Shown here in pieces: positions 1 through 6,530 of a stretch of DNA of 10,622 nt. Origin of the DNA: UMGS946 sp048421225 (GTDB lineage Bacteria; Bacillota; Clostridia; Christensenellales; CAG-138); the NCBI GenBank assembly GCA_048421225.1, contig DBFNRV010000117.1:1-10622 (forward strand). Reading direction: 5' to 3'. Every line of letters starts with the position of its first letter. Positions within the stretch are counted from its first letter, which is position 1. Below the pieces are notes generated by a model. The model searched no databases and was not told the origin of the DNA. It saw nothing but the letters and a program-made list of their open reading frames with translations. Position numbers and translations under genes: made by a program.

Positions 1-96
1 TTTTGTGTTACGGTATTCATGAGGGATTTGCACTTCCTTTCGGCTTTTGTCCGTTGTTATCAAACTCACAATAACCGATTTGTGCCAATCCTTCAC
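1..96 (-). CDS. Partial CDS start, unrecognised protein, divergent from rpsF
   Basis: A reading frame starts with GTG at 96 on the minus strand and stays open for 32 codons to the left edge. The peptide begins MKDWHKSVIVSLITTDKSRK. An AGAAGGA-type ribosome binding site lies at 105-111, 8 bases before the GTG, and this is the main reason to take it as a gene. There is no in-frame ATG upstream; the frame there reads ATT/ATA codons. A TATAAT hexamer on the minus strand (145-150) could be its -10, but no good -35 is seen. The fragment shows no signal peptide or motif and I do not recognise the family. It is short enough that a chance open frame is possible, although the ribosome binding site and the divergent placement argue for a real gene. 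Confidence 0.5.
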   Translation of the reverse strand, partial: MKDWHKSVIVSLITTDKSRKEVQIPHEYRNTK

Positions 97-163
97 TCTT
101 TTTTTCCTTCTCGACTGTCCAATATGTATTGTAGTCCTACACGCATTATACGCATTGTGGTAC

Positions 164-192
164 TTGCATCCTGATAATTACCGTGTTATAAT
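164..192 (+). promoter_or_regulatory. Sigma-A-type promoter of the rpsF operon
   Basis: TTGCAT (164-169) is followed after exactly 17 bases by TATAAT (187-192). A TG at 184-185 makes it an extended -10. The expected transcription start is near 198-200, giving a leader of about 70 bases before rpsF. No better promoter is seen between the divergent gene and rpsF. Confidence 0.85.
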
Positions 193-197
193 ATGTT

Positions 198-258
198 GCT
201 AATTTGATTAGCCTTCTTGCTCTGCGAAGCAATGCGGGGCCTAATGACCATAAGGAGG
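198..258 (+). promoter_or_regulatory. Foldable leader of the rpsF operon, possible S6:S18 autoregulatory site
   Basis: The leader can form two exclusive structures. GCTAAT (198-203) pairs with ATTAGC (207-212) as a hairpin at the very 5' end. Alternatively ATTAG (207-211) pairs with CTAAT (241-245), enclosing a second stem TTGCT (217-221)/AGCAA (228-232). The downstream arm ends 7 bases before the AGGAGG of rpsF. In many bacteria the S6:S18 complex binds such a leader and represses its own operon. I see the pairing directly; the regulatory role is inference, and I could not match the conserved CCG bulge of the known motif. Confidence 0.4.
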
Positions 259-267
259 TGAAAGTAA

Positions 268-555
268 GTGAATAAGTACGAAACACTGTACATCATTACG
301 CCTGAACTTGACGAGGAAACCACCAAAGGGGTAATTGAAAAGTTCTCGGCGCTTACCACGTCAAACGGCGGAGAAGTCGATAAGATTGACGAATGGGGCA
401 AACGCCGGCTTGCGTATCTGATTGATTACAAGTCTGAAGGCTATTATGTGCTAATGACATTCTCCGGACCGCCCGAGCTTCCCCGCGAACTTGAGCGTAA
501 CTTTAAAAACGATGAGAATATTCTTCGCTATATTGTAATCCGTAAAGAAGCGTAA
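268..555 (+). CDS. rpsF: 30S ribosomal protein S6
   Basis: Encodes a 95-residue S6, a protein of the 30S platform that binds 16S rRNA together with S18. The sequence has the family hallmarks: N-terminal MNKYETLYIITPELDEE, the WGKRRLAYLIDYKSEGYYV core (about residues 43-61), and a C-terminal segment ending in LRYIVIRKE. Length is normal. The start is GTG at 268, with a perfect AGGAGG (253-258) 9 bases upstream; no in-frame ATG fits better. It is the first gene of an operon with ssb (30 bases downstream) and rpsR, the standard arrangement in which the S6 and S18 partners are co-expressed. Confidence 0.97.
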   Translation: MNKYETLYIITPELDEETTKGVIEKFSALTTSNGGEVDKIDEWGKRRLAYLIDYKSEGYYVLMTFSGPPELPRELERNFKNDENILRYIVIRKEA

Positions 556-585
556 ATCTGATTTTGCTGAAAGGATGGAATATTA

Positions 586-1032
586 ATGAATAAGGTTATC
601 CTTATCGGCAACCTGACAAGGGACCCTGAGCTGCGTGTTACTACAAGCGGCAGAAGCGTATGCAGTTTCAGTATCGCCGTTAACAGGAATTATACTACTC
701 AAACGGGCGAACGGCTTACTGACTTTTTTAACATAGTAGTTTGGGGCAAGCAAGCCGAGAATTGCGGTAAGTACCTTGCTAAAGGACGCAAAGTCGCTGT
801 TTCCGGGGAACTGCAAAACCGCAGCTTTGAAGGCAAGGACGGTGTTAAGCGCACTGTAACCGAAATAAACGCGGTTGATGTTGAATTTCTCACCCCTCGT
901 GAGCAAGGCGGGGGTTATCCCACTGGAAGTTATCAGCAGGGAGCGTCGTATTCCCAATCCGCCCCTCAGCCGGCACAGCTCAGCGAACCGGATGGATTTA
1001 TGGACGTAGATGACGATGATCTGCCCTTCTAG
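586..1032 (+). CDS. ssb: Single-stranded DNA-binding protein SSB
   Basis: Encodes a 148-residue SSB that coats single-stranded DNA in replication, recombination and repair and acts as a homotetramer. The OB fold spans about residues 1-103, opening with MNKVILIGNLTRDPELR and containing the conserved FFNIVVWGKQAE segment (Trp53 is the usual base-stacking position). A Gly/Gln/Ser/Pro-rich flexible linker (about 104-138) follows. The acidic tip DVDDDDLPF at the end is the docking peptide for partner proteins such as RecO, PriA and polymerase subunits. The ATG has an AAGGATGG ribosome site at 571-578. It lies between rpsF and rpsR, the common placement in Firmicutes. Nothing is truncated. Confidence 0.97.
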   Translation: MNKVILIGNLTRDPELRVTTSGRSVCSFSIAVNRNYTTQTGERLTDFFNIVVWGKQAENCGKYLAKGRKVAVSGELQNRSFEGKDGVKRTVTEINAVDVEFLTPREQGGGYPTGSYQQGASYSQSAPQPAQLSEPDGFMDVDDDDLPF

Positions 1033-1082
1033 CGGCTTGGGATCGTGTAAGAACCACTTTTTCGAAAGGAGTATGATCATAT

Positions 1083-1325
1083 ATGGAAGAACGCAAAATG
1101 AGGCCACGCCCCCGCAAGGGCAGGCGTAAGGTTTGCAGTTTTTGTGTGGATAAGGTCGATCAGATCGATTATAAAGACATAGCCAGGCTTCGCAAGCATG
1201 TTACCGAGCGCGGAAAGATAATGCCGCGCCGTATGTCCGGCGTATGCGCAAAGCATCAGAGGGATCTTGCCAGGGCAATTAAGTGTGCTCGCACAGTGGC
1301 ATTGCTCCCCTATGTAACCGACTGA
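1083..1325 (+). CDS. rpsR: 30S ribosomal protein S18, zinc-ligand type
   Basis: Encodes an 80-residue S18, partner of S6 on the 30S platform. The conserved core reads IDYKDIARLRKHVTERGKI, and the C-terminal half carries KHQRDLARAIKCARTVALLPY. Potential metal ligands are Cys18-x2-Cys21 and Cys55-x2-His58, so this looks like the cysteine-containing (zinc-binding) form rather than the cysteine-free paralogue some bacteria switch to in zinc shortage. The start ATG at 1083 has AAAGGAG at 1065-1071, an 11-base spacer. ATG at 1098 is a possible alternative, but the basic N-terminal tail is typical. It is the last gene of the operon and is followed by an intrinsic terminator. Confidence 0.97.
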   Translation: MEERKMRPRPRKGRRKVCSFCVDKVDQIDYKDIARLRKHVTERGKIMPRRMSGVCAKHQRDLARAIKCARTVALLPYVTD

Positions 1326-1354
1326 AAACCTTTAGGCTAAAAACTACATTAATG

Positions 1355-1380
1355 AGGGAGCTGAAAGCTCCCTTTCCTTT
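1355..1380 (+). terminator. Intrinsic terminator of rpsF-ssb-rpsR
   Basis: An 8-base-pair stem, AGGGAGCT (1355-1362) with AGCTCCCT (1366-1373), has a three-base loop and runs into TTTCCTTT. It lies 30 bases after the rpsR stop. Confidence 0.85.
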
Positions 1381-1484
1381 AGCTACCCTTCATTAAATTT
1401 TTCTCAACTATACGCCGCAAAATAACTCAAATATTTATATCATTTATAACTTGATTGAAGGCATTGCCGCGCCGTAAGCGTCGT

Positions 1485-1530
1485 ATGCCGCTGAAAGCTC
1501 CCTAGGGATGCCTCCAGCGGCATTTTATAT
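1485..1530 (+). terminator. Second hairpin with T-rich tail in the convergent region
   Basis: ATGCCGCTG (1485-1493) pairs with CAGCGGCAT (1515-1523) and is followed by TTTTATATTTATT on the plus strand, so it can back up the rpsR terminator. The 21-base loop contains the palindrome TCCCTAGGGA (1499-1508). GGCAT at 1460-1464 could pair instead with ATGCC at 1485-1489 or 1508-1512. On the minus strand no T-run follows, so it is a poor terminator for glnA. No gene is seen in 1381-1550. Confidence 0.55.
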
Positions 1531-1550
1531 TTATTATTGTAACCAATGTT

Positions 1551-1590
1551 AAACAGCAAAACGGGGTATGAATACCTCGGGAGCCTGTTT
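1551..1590 (-). terminator. Weak terminator-like hairpin after glnA
   Basis: Between the glnA stop and the convergent region, AAACAG (1551-1556) can pair with CTGTTT (1585-1590), with an inner stem GGTAT (1565-1569)/ATACC (1572-1576). Read on the minus strand, the inner stem is followed by CCCGTTTTG. The U tract is short, so the call is tentative. Confidence 0.35.
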
Positions 1591-1612
1591 TACATTTTTG
1601 CTCATATTGACC

Positions 1613-3034
1613 CTATAGGCTATAATATGCCTCAAACTCCGCTGCATTTGGGATCCTGTTAAGCCTTTCCAATTCCGTGCGCTTTCTCTTAATCCACGTC
1701 GACAGTAACCTTTCAGGGAATACGCCCCCTCTTGTCAGATAATCGTGATCCTGCTCCAGCCTGTCAAGCGCTTCTCCAAGCGATCTGGGCAATGAATCTA
1801 TTTTTGACTTTTCTTCGTCGCTCAGGTCGAACAGGTTGAAATCGTAAGGACCCCAGCCGTGCTCTTTCGGGTCTATTTTATTTTCAATTCCGTCAAGCCC
1901 AGCCATCAGCATCGCCGCATAAGCATAGTAGGGATTGCATGTAGCGTCTGGATTCCTAAGCTCGAAGCGCTTCTTTGAAGGAGATTTTGCATACGCTGGG
2001 ATTCTTACGACAGCGCTGCGGTTTGCCATAGCGTAGCCGATTGTGACAGGCGCTTCAAAGCCCGGTACAAGCCTCTTAAACGAATTGGTAGAGGGGTTTG
2101 TGATTGCGCACAGCGACGGAGCGTGCTTTAAGAGTCCGCCGATAAAGTAAAGCGCTGTTTCGCTCAGGTTAGCATAGCCCTTTTCATCATAAAACAGTGG
2201 CTTCCCGTCCTTAAACAGCAGCATATGGACATGCATGCCGTTGCCTGCCTCATTGAGTACGGGCTTTGGCATGAAGGTCGCCGTTTTTCCAAACAGCTCG
2301 GCTGTATTGTGAACAACGTACTTGATTATCATGGTCTTATCGGCCATCTCGGTCATTTCACCCATTTCAACCTCGATCTCCTCCTGAGCAGGGCTTCCAA
2401 CCTCATGGTGATGATACTTTACGCTTACACGCCAGTCCTCAAGTATCCTGCACATCTCGTTTCGCAGTTCAAAGTTGACGTCCTGCGGCAGCCCTATATG
2501 ATATCCTGCCTTGTGAGGGATCTGATGTCCGGTCATCCCCTCCTCTGTGGACCAGTACGCTTCATCGCACCCGATCTTTAACGTGGAACGGTGCGGTTCC
2601 GTCTTGAATGATACGCTATCAAATACATGAAACTCAAATTCAGGCCCGATTACCATCTTATCAGCTATACCCAGGCTTCGCATGTGTTCAACAGCACTTT
2701 TCGCTACGTTGCGCGGATACTGATCAAAAGGGCGGTTGTTCGGAGCGTCAATTATCATAACATCGCCCGTCATGGATAGTATCCCTTCGCTAAATGGATC
2801 CATTGCGGCCGTTAAGAGATCGGGAATAAACACCATATCGCTGTTTTCAACCGGCGCATAACCATAGTTAGACCCGTCAAAGCCAACTCCATAAGTCATT
2901 AGCTCTTCATCCAGCCTCTCAGCCGGCAGTGTGATATGTCTCCAGCGGCCGTCAATGTCTGTCATTTTGAAGTCCAGCATGGCAATATTGTTTTCCTGAC
3001 AGAACTTCTTCGCTTCAGCAAGTGTTTTGAACAT
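1613..3034 (-). CDS. glnA: Type I glutamine synthetase
   Basis: Encodes a 473-residue glutamine synthetase that makes glutamine from glutamate, ammonia and ATP in the cytoplasm, normally as a dodecamer. Visible family motifs include FDGSN (about 52-56) in the N-terminal beta-grasp domain, GPEFEF (130-135) and HHHEVG (208-213) with metal-binding glutamates, GNGMHVH (264-270), and the ATP/flap region NPSTNSFKRLVPGFEAPV (313-330) with Glu327. RFELRNPD (356-363) and the C-terminal EFEAYYSL follow. Where the E. coli enzyme has the adenylylated Tyr397 (NLYDLP), this protein has NLFDLS with Phe402, so GlnE-type control is unlikely. The Arg62 feedback-regulation segment of Bacillus GlnA is also not matched. 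The ATG has GGAGGA (3042-3047) 7 bases upstream and its own promoter. No glnR or nitrogen-regulator gene is adjacent. Confidence 0.96.
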   Translation of the reverse strand: MFKTLAEAKKFCQENNIAMLDFKMTDIDGRWRHITLPAERLDEELMTYGVGFDGSNYGYAPVENSDMVFIPDLLTAAMDPFSEGILSMTGDVMIIDAPNNRPFDQYPRNVAKSAVEHMRSLGIADKMVIGPEFEFHVFDSVSFKTEPHRSTLKIGCDEAYWSTEEGMTGHQIPHKAGYHIGLPQDVNFELRNEMCRILEDWRVSVKYHHHEVGSPAQEEIEVEMGEMTEMADKTMIIKYVVHNTAELFGKTATFMPKPVLNEAGNGMHVHMLLFKDGKPLFYDEKGYANLSETALYFIGGLLKHAPSLCAITNPSTNSFKRLVPGFEAPVTIGYAMANRSAVVRIPAYAKSPSKKRFELRNPDATCNPYYAYAAMLMAGLDGIENKIDPKEHGWGPYDFNLFDLSDEEKSKIDSLPRSLGEALDRLEQDHDYLTRGGVFPERLLSTWIKRKRTELERLNRIPNAAEFEAYYSL

Positions 3035-3085
3035 AACTACGTCCTCCGTTTTTATGATGCGTCCTTTGTGCGGCGCGTTATCTTG

Positions 3086-3113
3086 ATTGTACCGTTTTAT
3101 ACCAGCATGTCAA
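3086..3113 (-). promoter_or_regulatory. Promoter of glnA
   Basis: On the minus strand, consensus TTGACA (3113 to 3108) is followed after 16 bases by TACAAT (3091 to 3086). The start would be near 3079, giving a leader of about 45 bases to the glnA ATG. An inverted repeat TTATACC (3097-3103)/GGTATAA (3123-3129) is centred on the -35 and could be an operator. Confidence 0.75.
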
Positions 3114-3151
3114 CCCGAAAGCGGTATAATATTGATAAAGGTCATTATAAT

Positions 3152-3165
3152 AGCCGAAATCGGCT
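3152..3165 (-). terminator. Short hairpin after the MFS gene
   Basis: AGCCG (3152-3156) pairs with CGGCT (3161-3165) around AAAT. Read on the minus strand it is followed by ATTATAATG. It lies 20 bases past the MFS stop and before the glnA promoter, the right place for a terminator, but the stem is short and the U tract broken. Confidence 0.35.
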
Positions 3166-3184
3166 TGAGTTTCGTCTATTTTGC

Positions 3185-4477
3185 CTATACGTCATTGTTA
3201 TATATCCGCTTAACATGTTTTCCGTTTGCAACCATTATTCCAAATACGGCAACCAGGTTTATCGCTAGCGAGATTACTATTATAAGCCTTGGTGAAGTTA
3301 TTTCCCCAAATGCGCCCGCCATCAGCTGCCCCATAATTGTCCCAGCAGTCATTATCATCTGCGAAATCCCGTTAAAGCGGCCCCTCTTTTCATTTGGTAC
3401 ATAGTTCTGCGTGGACGATATCCTTATATTAAAGGAATTTACCGCTAGGAAGCCTGTAATGAACTTCATCAGCATCATCAGCTCTACGGGCAGGAATAGG
3501 TAGCTTCCGTCAAGGAAGCATATGGAGGTGTATACGGTAACGGCAATAGCAAACTTCCACTCCGGTTTTATCTTTATTTTATAATGTAAAGCCCCTCCTA
3601 TAAGGCGTCCAAAGGTCGATATACTCATGATTACCGTGTATATTGCAACGCCGCGTCCCACCGCGTTGTTCAATCCAAGCATATCAAACAGCCCTGGTAA
3701 AATCGAGGTTACAGCATCGCCCGCTGCACTTTTGAAAAACGGGAGTACCAGCGCGCCTTCGGCGCCGCTTGCAAGCATTGTAACAAAGAAATAAGCGCAT
3801 ATGGCCATCAATCCGGGCTCTGCCCGCAGATAGTCAAGGCCCTCTTTTAAATCGTTCTTAAAGCGCGCCACACTGAATTTCTCCGCCTTCTGATTTATAA
3901 TGTGCGCCTCATCAGCGTCAATACGCGTTTCCACTATTGCCGCTACAAGAAATGAAACAGAGTTAAATATAAACAGCGGAATTAGGCCAACCGTATTGTA
4001 GCAAATACCGGCAATCGGAACCATAATTGTATTGGCTATGGGATATATAAGGCTTGAAATAGCATAGGCCTTTCCAAAGTTCCCCTTCGAAATCAGTGTA
4101 GGATACAGGCTTTCGTACGCCACCGAATATACGCTGTCAATCGAGCCGACTATCATGCTTAACGCTAAAAAGAATATATAGTTGAACAGGTTAAAAAACA
4201 GCATAATTGCTATAACCGCATATAATGCCGCTGAAAAAAAGTCCAACAAATATATCGTCTTCTTACGGGAAAACCGATCCAAGTAGGGACCTGCCAATAA
4301 AGGCAATATAACCCTGGGAAGTGAATAACATATCATGAATATAGCGTATAATAGCGTTGATTCGGTATAGTCCAACACCATTAGGCCTATCGCAAAACCG
4401 GCGACCGCGTTTCCAAGCATGGACACGATCGTACCCATGGTTATTATCGTGAAGTTCTTCGTCCAGAGCTTAATCAT
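3185..4477 (-). CDS. MFS transporter
   Basis: Encodes a 430-residue integral membrane protein of the major facilitator superfamily, most like the efflux-type MFS_3 group (relatives include macrolide and enterobactin exporters). About 12 hydrophobic segments are visible. GPYLDRFSRKK (63-73) after the second segment is the classic MFS motif A loop. A central charged loop (about 183-222) separates the two halves, and PNEKRGRFNG (381-390) in the C-terminal half is typical of this group. The substrate cannot be told from sequence. The ATG has GGGAGGA (4484-4490) 6 bases upstream. It is separated from the upstream small gene by about 140 bases with a strong hairpin and a palindrome, so it is probably transcribed on its own. 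Function is inferred from family only. Confidence 0.85.
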   Translation of the reverse strand: MIKLWTKNFTIITMGTIVSMLGNAVAGFAIGLMVLDYTESTLLYAIFMICYSLPRVILPLLAGPYLDRFSRKKTIYLLDFFSAALYAVIAIMLFFNLFNYIFFLALSMIVGSIDSVYSVAYESLYPTLISKGNFGKAYAISSLIYPIANTIMVPIAGICYNTVGLIPLFIFNSVSFLVAAIVETRIDADEAHIINQKAEKFSVARFKNDLKEGLDYLRAEPGLMAICAYFFVTMLASGAEGALVLPFFKSAAGDAVTSILPGLFDMLGLNNAVGRGVAIYTVIMSISTFGRLIGGALHYKIKIKPEWKFAIAVTVYTSICFLDGSYLFLPVELMMLMKFITGFLAVNSFNIRISSTQNYVPNEKRGRFNGISQMIMTAGTIMGQLMAGAFGEITSPRLIIVISLAINLVAVFGIMVANGKHVKRIYNNDV

Positions 4478-4520
4478 TGCTAATCCTCCCGCTTACAAGG
4501 ATTATCAGCCGCTTTTCATC

Positions 4521-4530
4521 CACGGCCGTG
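4521..4530. promoter_or_regulatory. Perfect 10-base palindrome upstream of the MFS gene
   Basis: CACGGCCGTG is a perfect GC-rich palindrome in an otherwise AT-rich leader, centred about 48 bases before the MFS start. A TGATAAT-like -10 lies between it and the gene (near 4502-4508, minus strand), so a repressor site is plausible. This is inference from position and symmetry only. Confidence 0.3.
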
Positions 4531-4557
4531 TATTATTTCTTAATTATTGCAGACTGA

Positions 4558-4588
4558 TGCGCCGCAGGGACGTTAGCTCTGCGGCGCA
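4558..4588 (-). terminator. Strong GC hairpin after the opp operon and small gene
   Basis: TGCGCCGCAG (4558-4567) pairs perfectly with CTGCGGCGCA (4579-4588), a 10-base-pair stem with an 11-base loop, 32 bases past the stop of the small gene. No clean U tract follows on either strand (minus strand: TCAGTCTGCAATAATTAAG). It may be a weak or factor-assisted terminator, or a 3'-end stabilising structure. Confidence 0.5.
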
Positions 4589-4620
4589 CTTAGTAGTAAG
4601 TTTAGTCGGTTAAATCGGCC

Positions 4621-4917
4621 TTAAAATGTCCCTCTAAGGAAGAACCAATATGTAAAGCCACATATCAGCAGCAATACCCCAATAGCTACAGGCATCAGCA
4701 CCAGATACGCTGAAATCATCATAGCCTTCAGGTCGCCCTTTTCCATTATGGAGCTAAGATCGCTATCCTTCTTGACCTTCCTAAGCTTACGCTTACTTTT
4801 ATTATCGAACGCCTCTATATGTTCTTCCTTCTCCCTGTTTTCTTCGGGACTGTCCTGCTGAACCATTTCGTTTTTGCGATACTCCATGGCGCGTTCAATC
4901 TTATCTTCAAAGAGCAT
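4621..4917 (-). CDS. Small single-pass membrane protein, function unknown
   Basis: A 98-residue protein starting MLFEDKIERAMEYRKNEMVQ. The first about 65 residues are highly charged (Glu/Lys/Arg-rich, including KSKRKLRKVKK) and probably helical. One hydrophobic segment follows near the C-terminus (AYLVLMPVAIGVLLLICGFTYWFF, about residues 70-93), with only a few residues after it. There is no signal peptide or known motif, and I do not recognise it. I chose the ATG at 4917 over the in-frame GTG at 4935 because the only good ribosome site, AAAGGAG (4928-4934), overlaps the codons right after that GTG and sits 8 bases before the ATG. It lies 65 bases after the oppF-like stop with no clear promoter between, so it may belong to the transporter transcript. 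Positively charged residues before the segment suggest the N-terminal part stays in the cytoplasm. Confidence 0.75.
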   Translation of the reverse strand: MLFEDKIERAMEYRKNEMVQQDSPEENREKEEHIEAFDNKSKRKLRKVKKDSDLSSIMEKGDLKAMMISAYLVLMPVAIGVLLLICGFTYWFFLRGTF

Positions 4918-4982
4918 GTTCTCATCTCCTTTCACTGGAAGTTGGCGTTAGGTATTAAATCCATGATTCGCTGTTGACCAGA

Positions 4983-6530
4983 TCAGGACTCTTCCTTATC
5001 CTTTTTGTTGTCAATCATATGGTGGCAGGCAACAAAGTGATTCGGCTTTATCTCAATCATCTCCGGCGTAACATGTTCACATATCTCGGTGCAGTATCTG
5101 CAGCGCGTATGGAACTTGCATCCCTTGGGCGGGTTTACCGGACTGGGTATATCGCCCTCAAGGATGAGCAGTTCACGCCTTGCGTCGGTCGTGGGGATCG
5201 CGTTCAACAACGCCTCCGTGTATGGATGTCTCGGGTCAGCGAACATCTCCTCGGAATCCGCAAGCTCAACCATATTTCCAAGATACATTACGCCAATACG
5301 GTCGCTTATATACTTAACAACCGAGAGGTCATGTGTAATGAACATATAGGTAAGGTTCTGCTGATCCTTAAGATCCTGCAAAAGGTTAATTATCTGAGAC
5401 TGAATCGACACGTCAAGCGCTGAAACAGCCTCGTCGCATACCACAAACTTGGGTTGTACTCCCAAAGCTCTGGCTATGCCTATACGCTGGCGCTGGCCGC
5501 CTGAGAACTGGTGAGGATAGCGATGTACAAAGTATGGCGCCAATCCGCAGTTTTCCATGGTCTTAAGTACAGCTTCCTGCATACGTTCATCGTTGTGCCT
5601 GAAATATCCGTGCGCCAGCATTCCTTCGCCGACAATCTGACCTACCGTCATGCGCGGATTGAGCGATGAATAGGGATCCTGGAATATGAGCTGCATATCG
5701 CTCCTCAGGTGCCGCATCTCGTTGTATGTGAGGCGCGCAAGGTCAATTCCCTCGTCGCGGAACTGCTCCAAACGTTCAAATTCCTCATTGCCTACATACG
5801 GCTGGCGCATGGCTTCGATTTCGTCGCGTATTGCCTTAACATCATTGTGCGCCGCTTTAAGCCTGTCGTCTTCTAGCTTAAGCTTTGCATTTACTTTATC
5901 AAGCTTTGCTTTCAGTCCCCTTATATTTTCGCCCTTCTTCTGGGCTTCCTTCAGGCTGAATTCCAGCTCGTTCTTCGTTGTTTCCACGGCGTAGTGATCC
6001 GCCTTAATATCATGCACCCTCGTATACTGCCTGAACAGCTTTGAGTATACCTGAATTACCGGCGTAAGATCATCTACGATCATGAGGCCTCCGATTATAT
6101 TGGCTACATCAAGGAAAGCGTCATTGGCGGATTTTTTAGCCGCGGCAAGCTCATCCGCTTTGTGGAACTGTTCCGTCTCGCTAAGTCCGTCAAACTCGGC
6201 CTTCATCGACTCATACTTGGCCTGCAGGTCGTGATATTGGCGGCGCCTCTTGTGCAGCGTTCTAATCGTCTCATGCACATATTTAGGAGCCAGTTCTTCA
6301 AGCGTGCGTCCATAGTACATCGTGCGCCCGTCCGTCTGCTTGTACAGCTGTAGCAGGGTGCGGCCAAGCGTAGATTTTCCACATCCGGATTCGCCAACCA
6401 ATCCAAACGTTTCACCTTCGTAGATATTGATGCTTATTCCATCATTCGCCTTAACAAACCTGCCGCCCTTAATCGGGAAGTACTGTTTAAGGTTGCTGAT
6501 GCGGAGCAGAACTTTTTTATTTTCTTCCAC
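4983..6530 (-). CDS. oppF: Oligopeptide ABC transporter ATP-binding protein, OppF-like, with large coiled-coil insertion
   Basis: Encodes a 515-residue ATPase of a peptide importer, normally paired with OppD under the OppB/OppC pore; family members are usually about 310-340 residues. Motifs are intact: Walker A GESGCGKST (46-54), Q-loop FQDPYSSLNPRMTVG (283-297), signature FSGGQRQRIGIARAL (342-356), Walker B FVVCDE (362-367), D-loop ALD and switch His400. The C-terminal oligopeptide-transporter domain has Cys471-x5-Cys477-x6-Cys484-x17-Cys502. About 180 extra residues lie between Walker A and the Q-loop. It starts with GTG at 6530, overlapping the oppD end by 14 bases, with AAGGAG at 6541-6546, which points to coupled translation. 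The reading frame is continuous with no sign of frameshift. The substrate (peptide, nickel or sugar) is not certain, but the architecture is Opp/Dpp type. Confidence 0.93.
   Translation of the reverse strand: MEENKKVLLRISNLKQYFPIKGGRFVKANDGISINIYEGETFGLVGESGCGKSTLGRTLLQLYKQTDGRTMYYGRTLEELAPKYVHETIRTLHKRRRQYHDLQAKYESMKAEFDGLSETEQFHKADELAAAKKSANDAFLDVANIIGGLMIVDDLTPVIQVYSKLFRQYTRVHDIKADHYAVETTKNELEFSLKEAQKKGENIRGLKAKLDKVNAKLKLEDDRLKAAHNDVKAIRDEIEAMRQPYVGNEEFERLEQFRDEGIDLARLTYNEMRHLRSDMQLIFQDPYSSLNPRMTVGQIVGEGMLAHGYFRHNDERMQEAVLKTMENCGLAPYFVHRYPHQFSGGQRQRIGIARALGVQPKFVVCDEAVSALDVSIQSQIINLLQDLKDQQNLTYMFITHDLSVVKYISDRIGVMYLGNMVELADSEEMFADPRHPYTEALLNAIPTTDARRELLILEGDIPSPVNPPKGCKFHTRCRYCTEICEHVTPEMIEIKPNHFVACHHMIDNKKDKEES
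5745..6284 (-). other. Coiled-coil insertion in the OppF-like ATPase
   Basis: Residues about 83-262 of the ATPase have no counterpart in normal OppF. The stretch begins after MYYGRTLEELA and ends where the usual sequence resumes near LTYNEMRHLRSDMQLIFQD. It is rich in Lys, Glu, Asp, Ala and Leu with heptad-like runs (for example FSLKEAQKKGENIRGLKAKL, 191-210), broken by a more hydrophobic central piece (NIIGGLMIVDDLTPVIQVYS, 144-163). This suggests two helical arms in a hairpin with a small tip. It sits in the beta-subdomain of the nucleotide-binding fold, where it would project into the cytoplasm. Role unknown. Confidence 0.8.

Noticed and set aside
583..1107. Long open frame antisense to ssb
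   Set aside because: It is fully overlapped by a clear ssb gene, has no ribosome site and no recognisable protein features; a codon-shadow.
1381..1612. A riboswitch or small gene in the convergent intergenic region
   Set aside because: No downstream gene in the right orientation for a riboswitch and no frame with a ribosome site; hairpins are explained as terminators.
4621..4935. Longer version of the small membrane protein starting at GTG 4935
   Set aside because: The only ribosome site, AAAGGAG, overlaps the codons right after this GTG; it properly serves the ATG at 4917.
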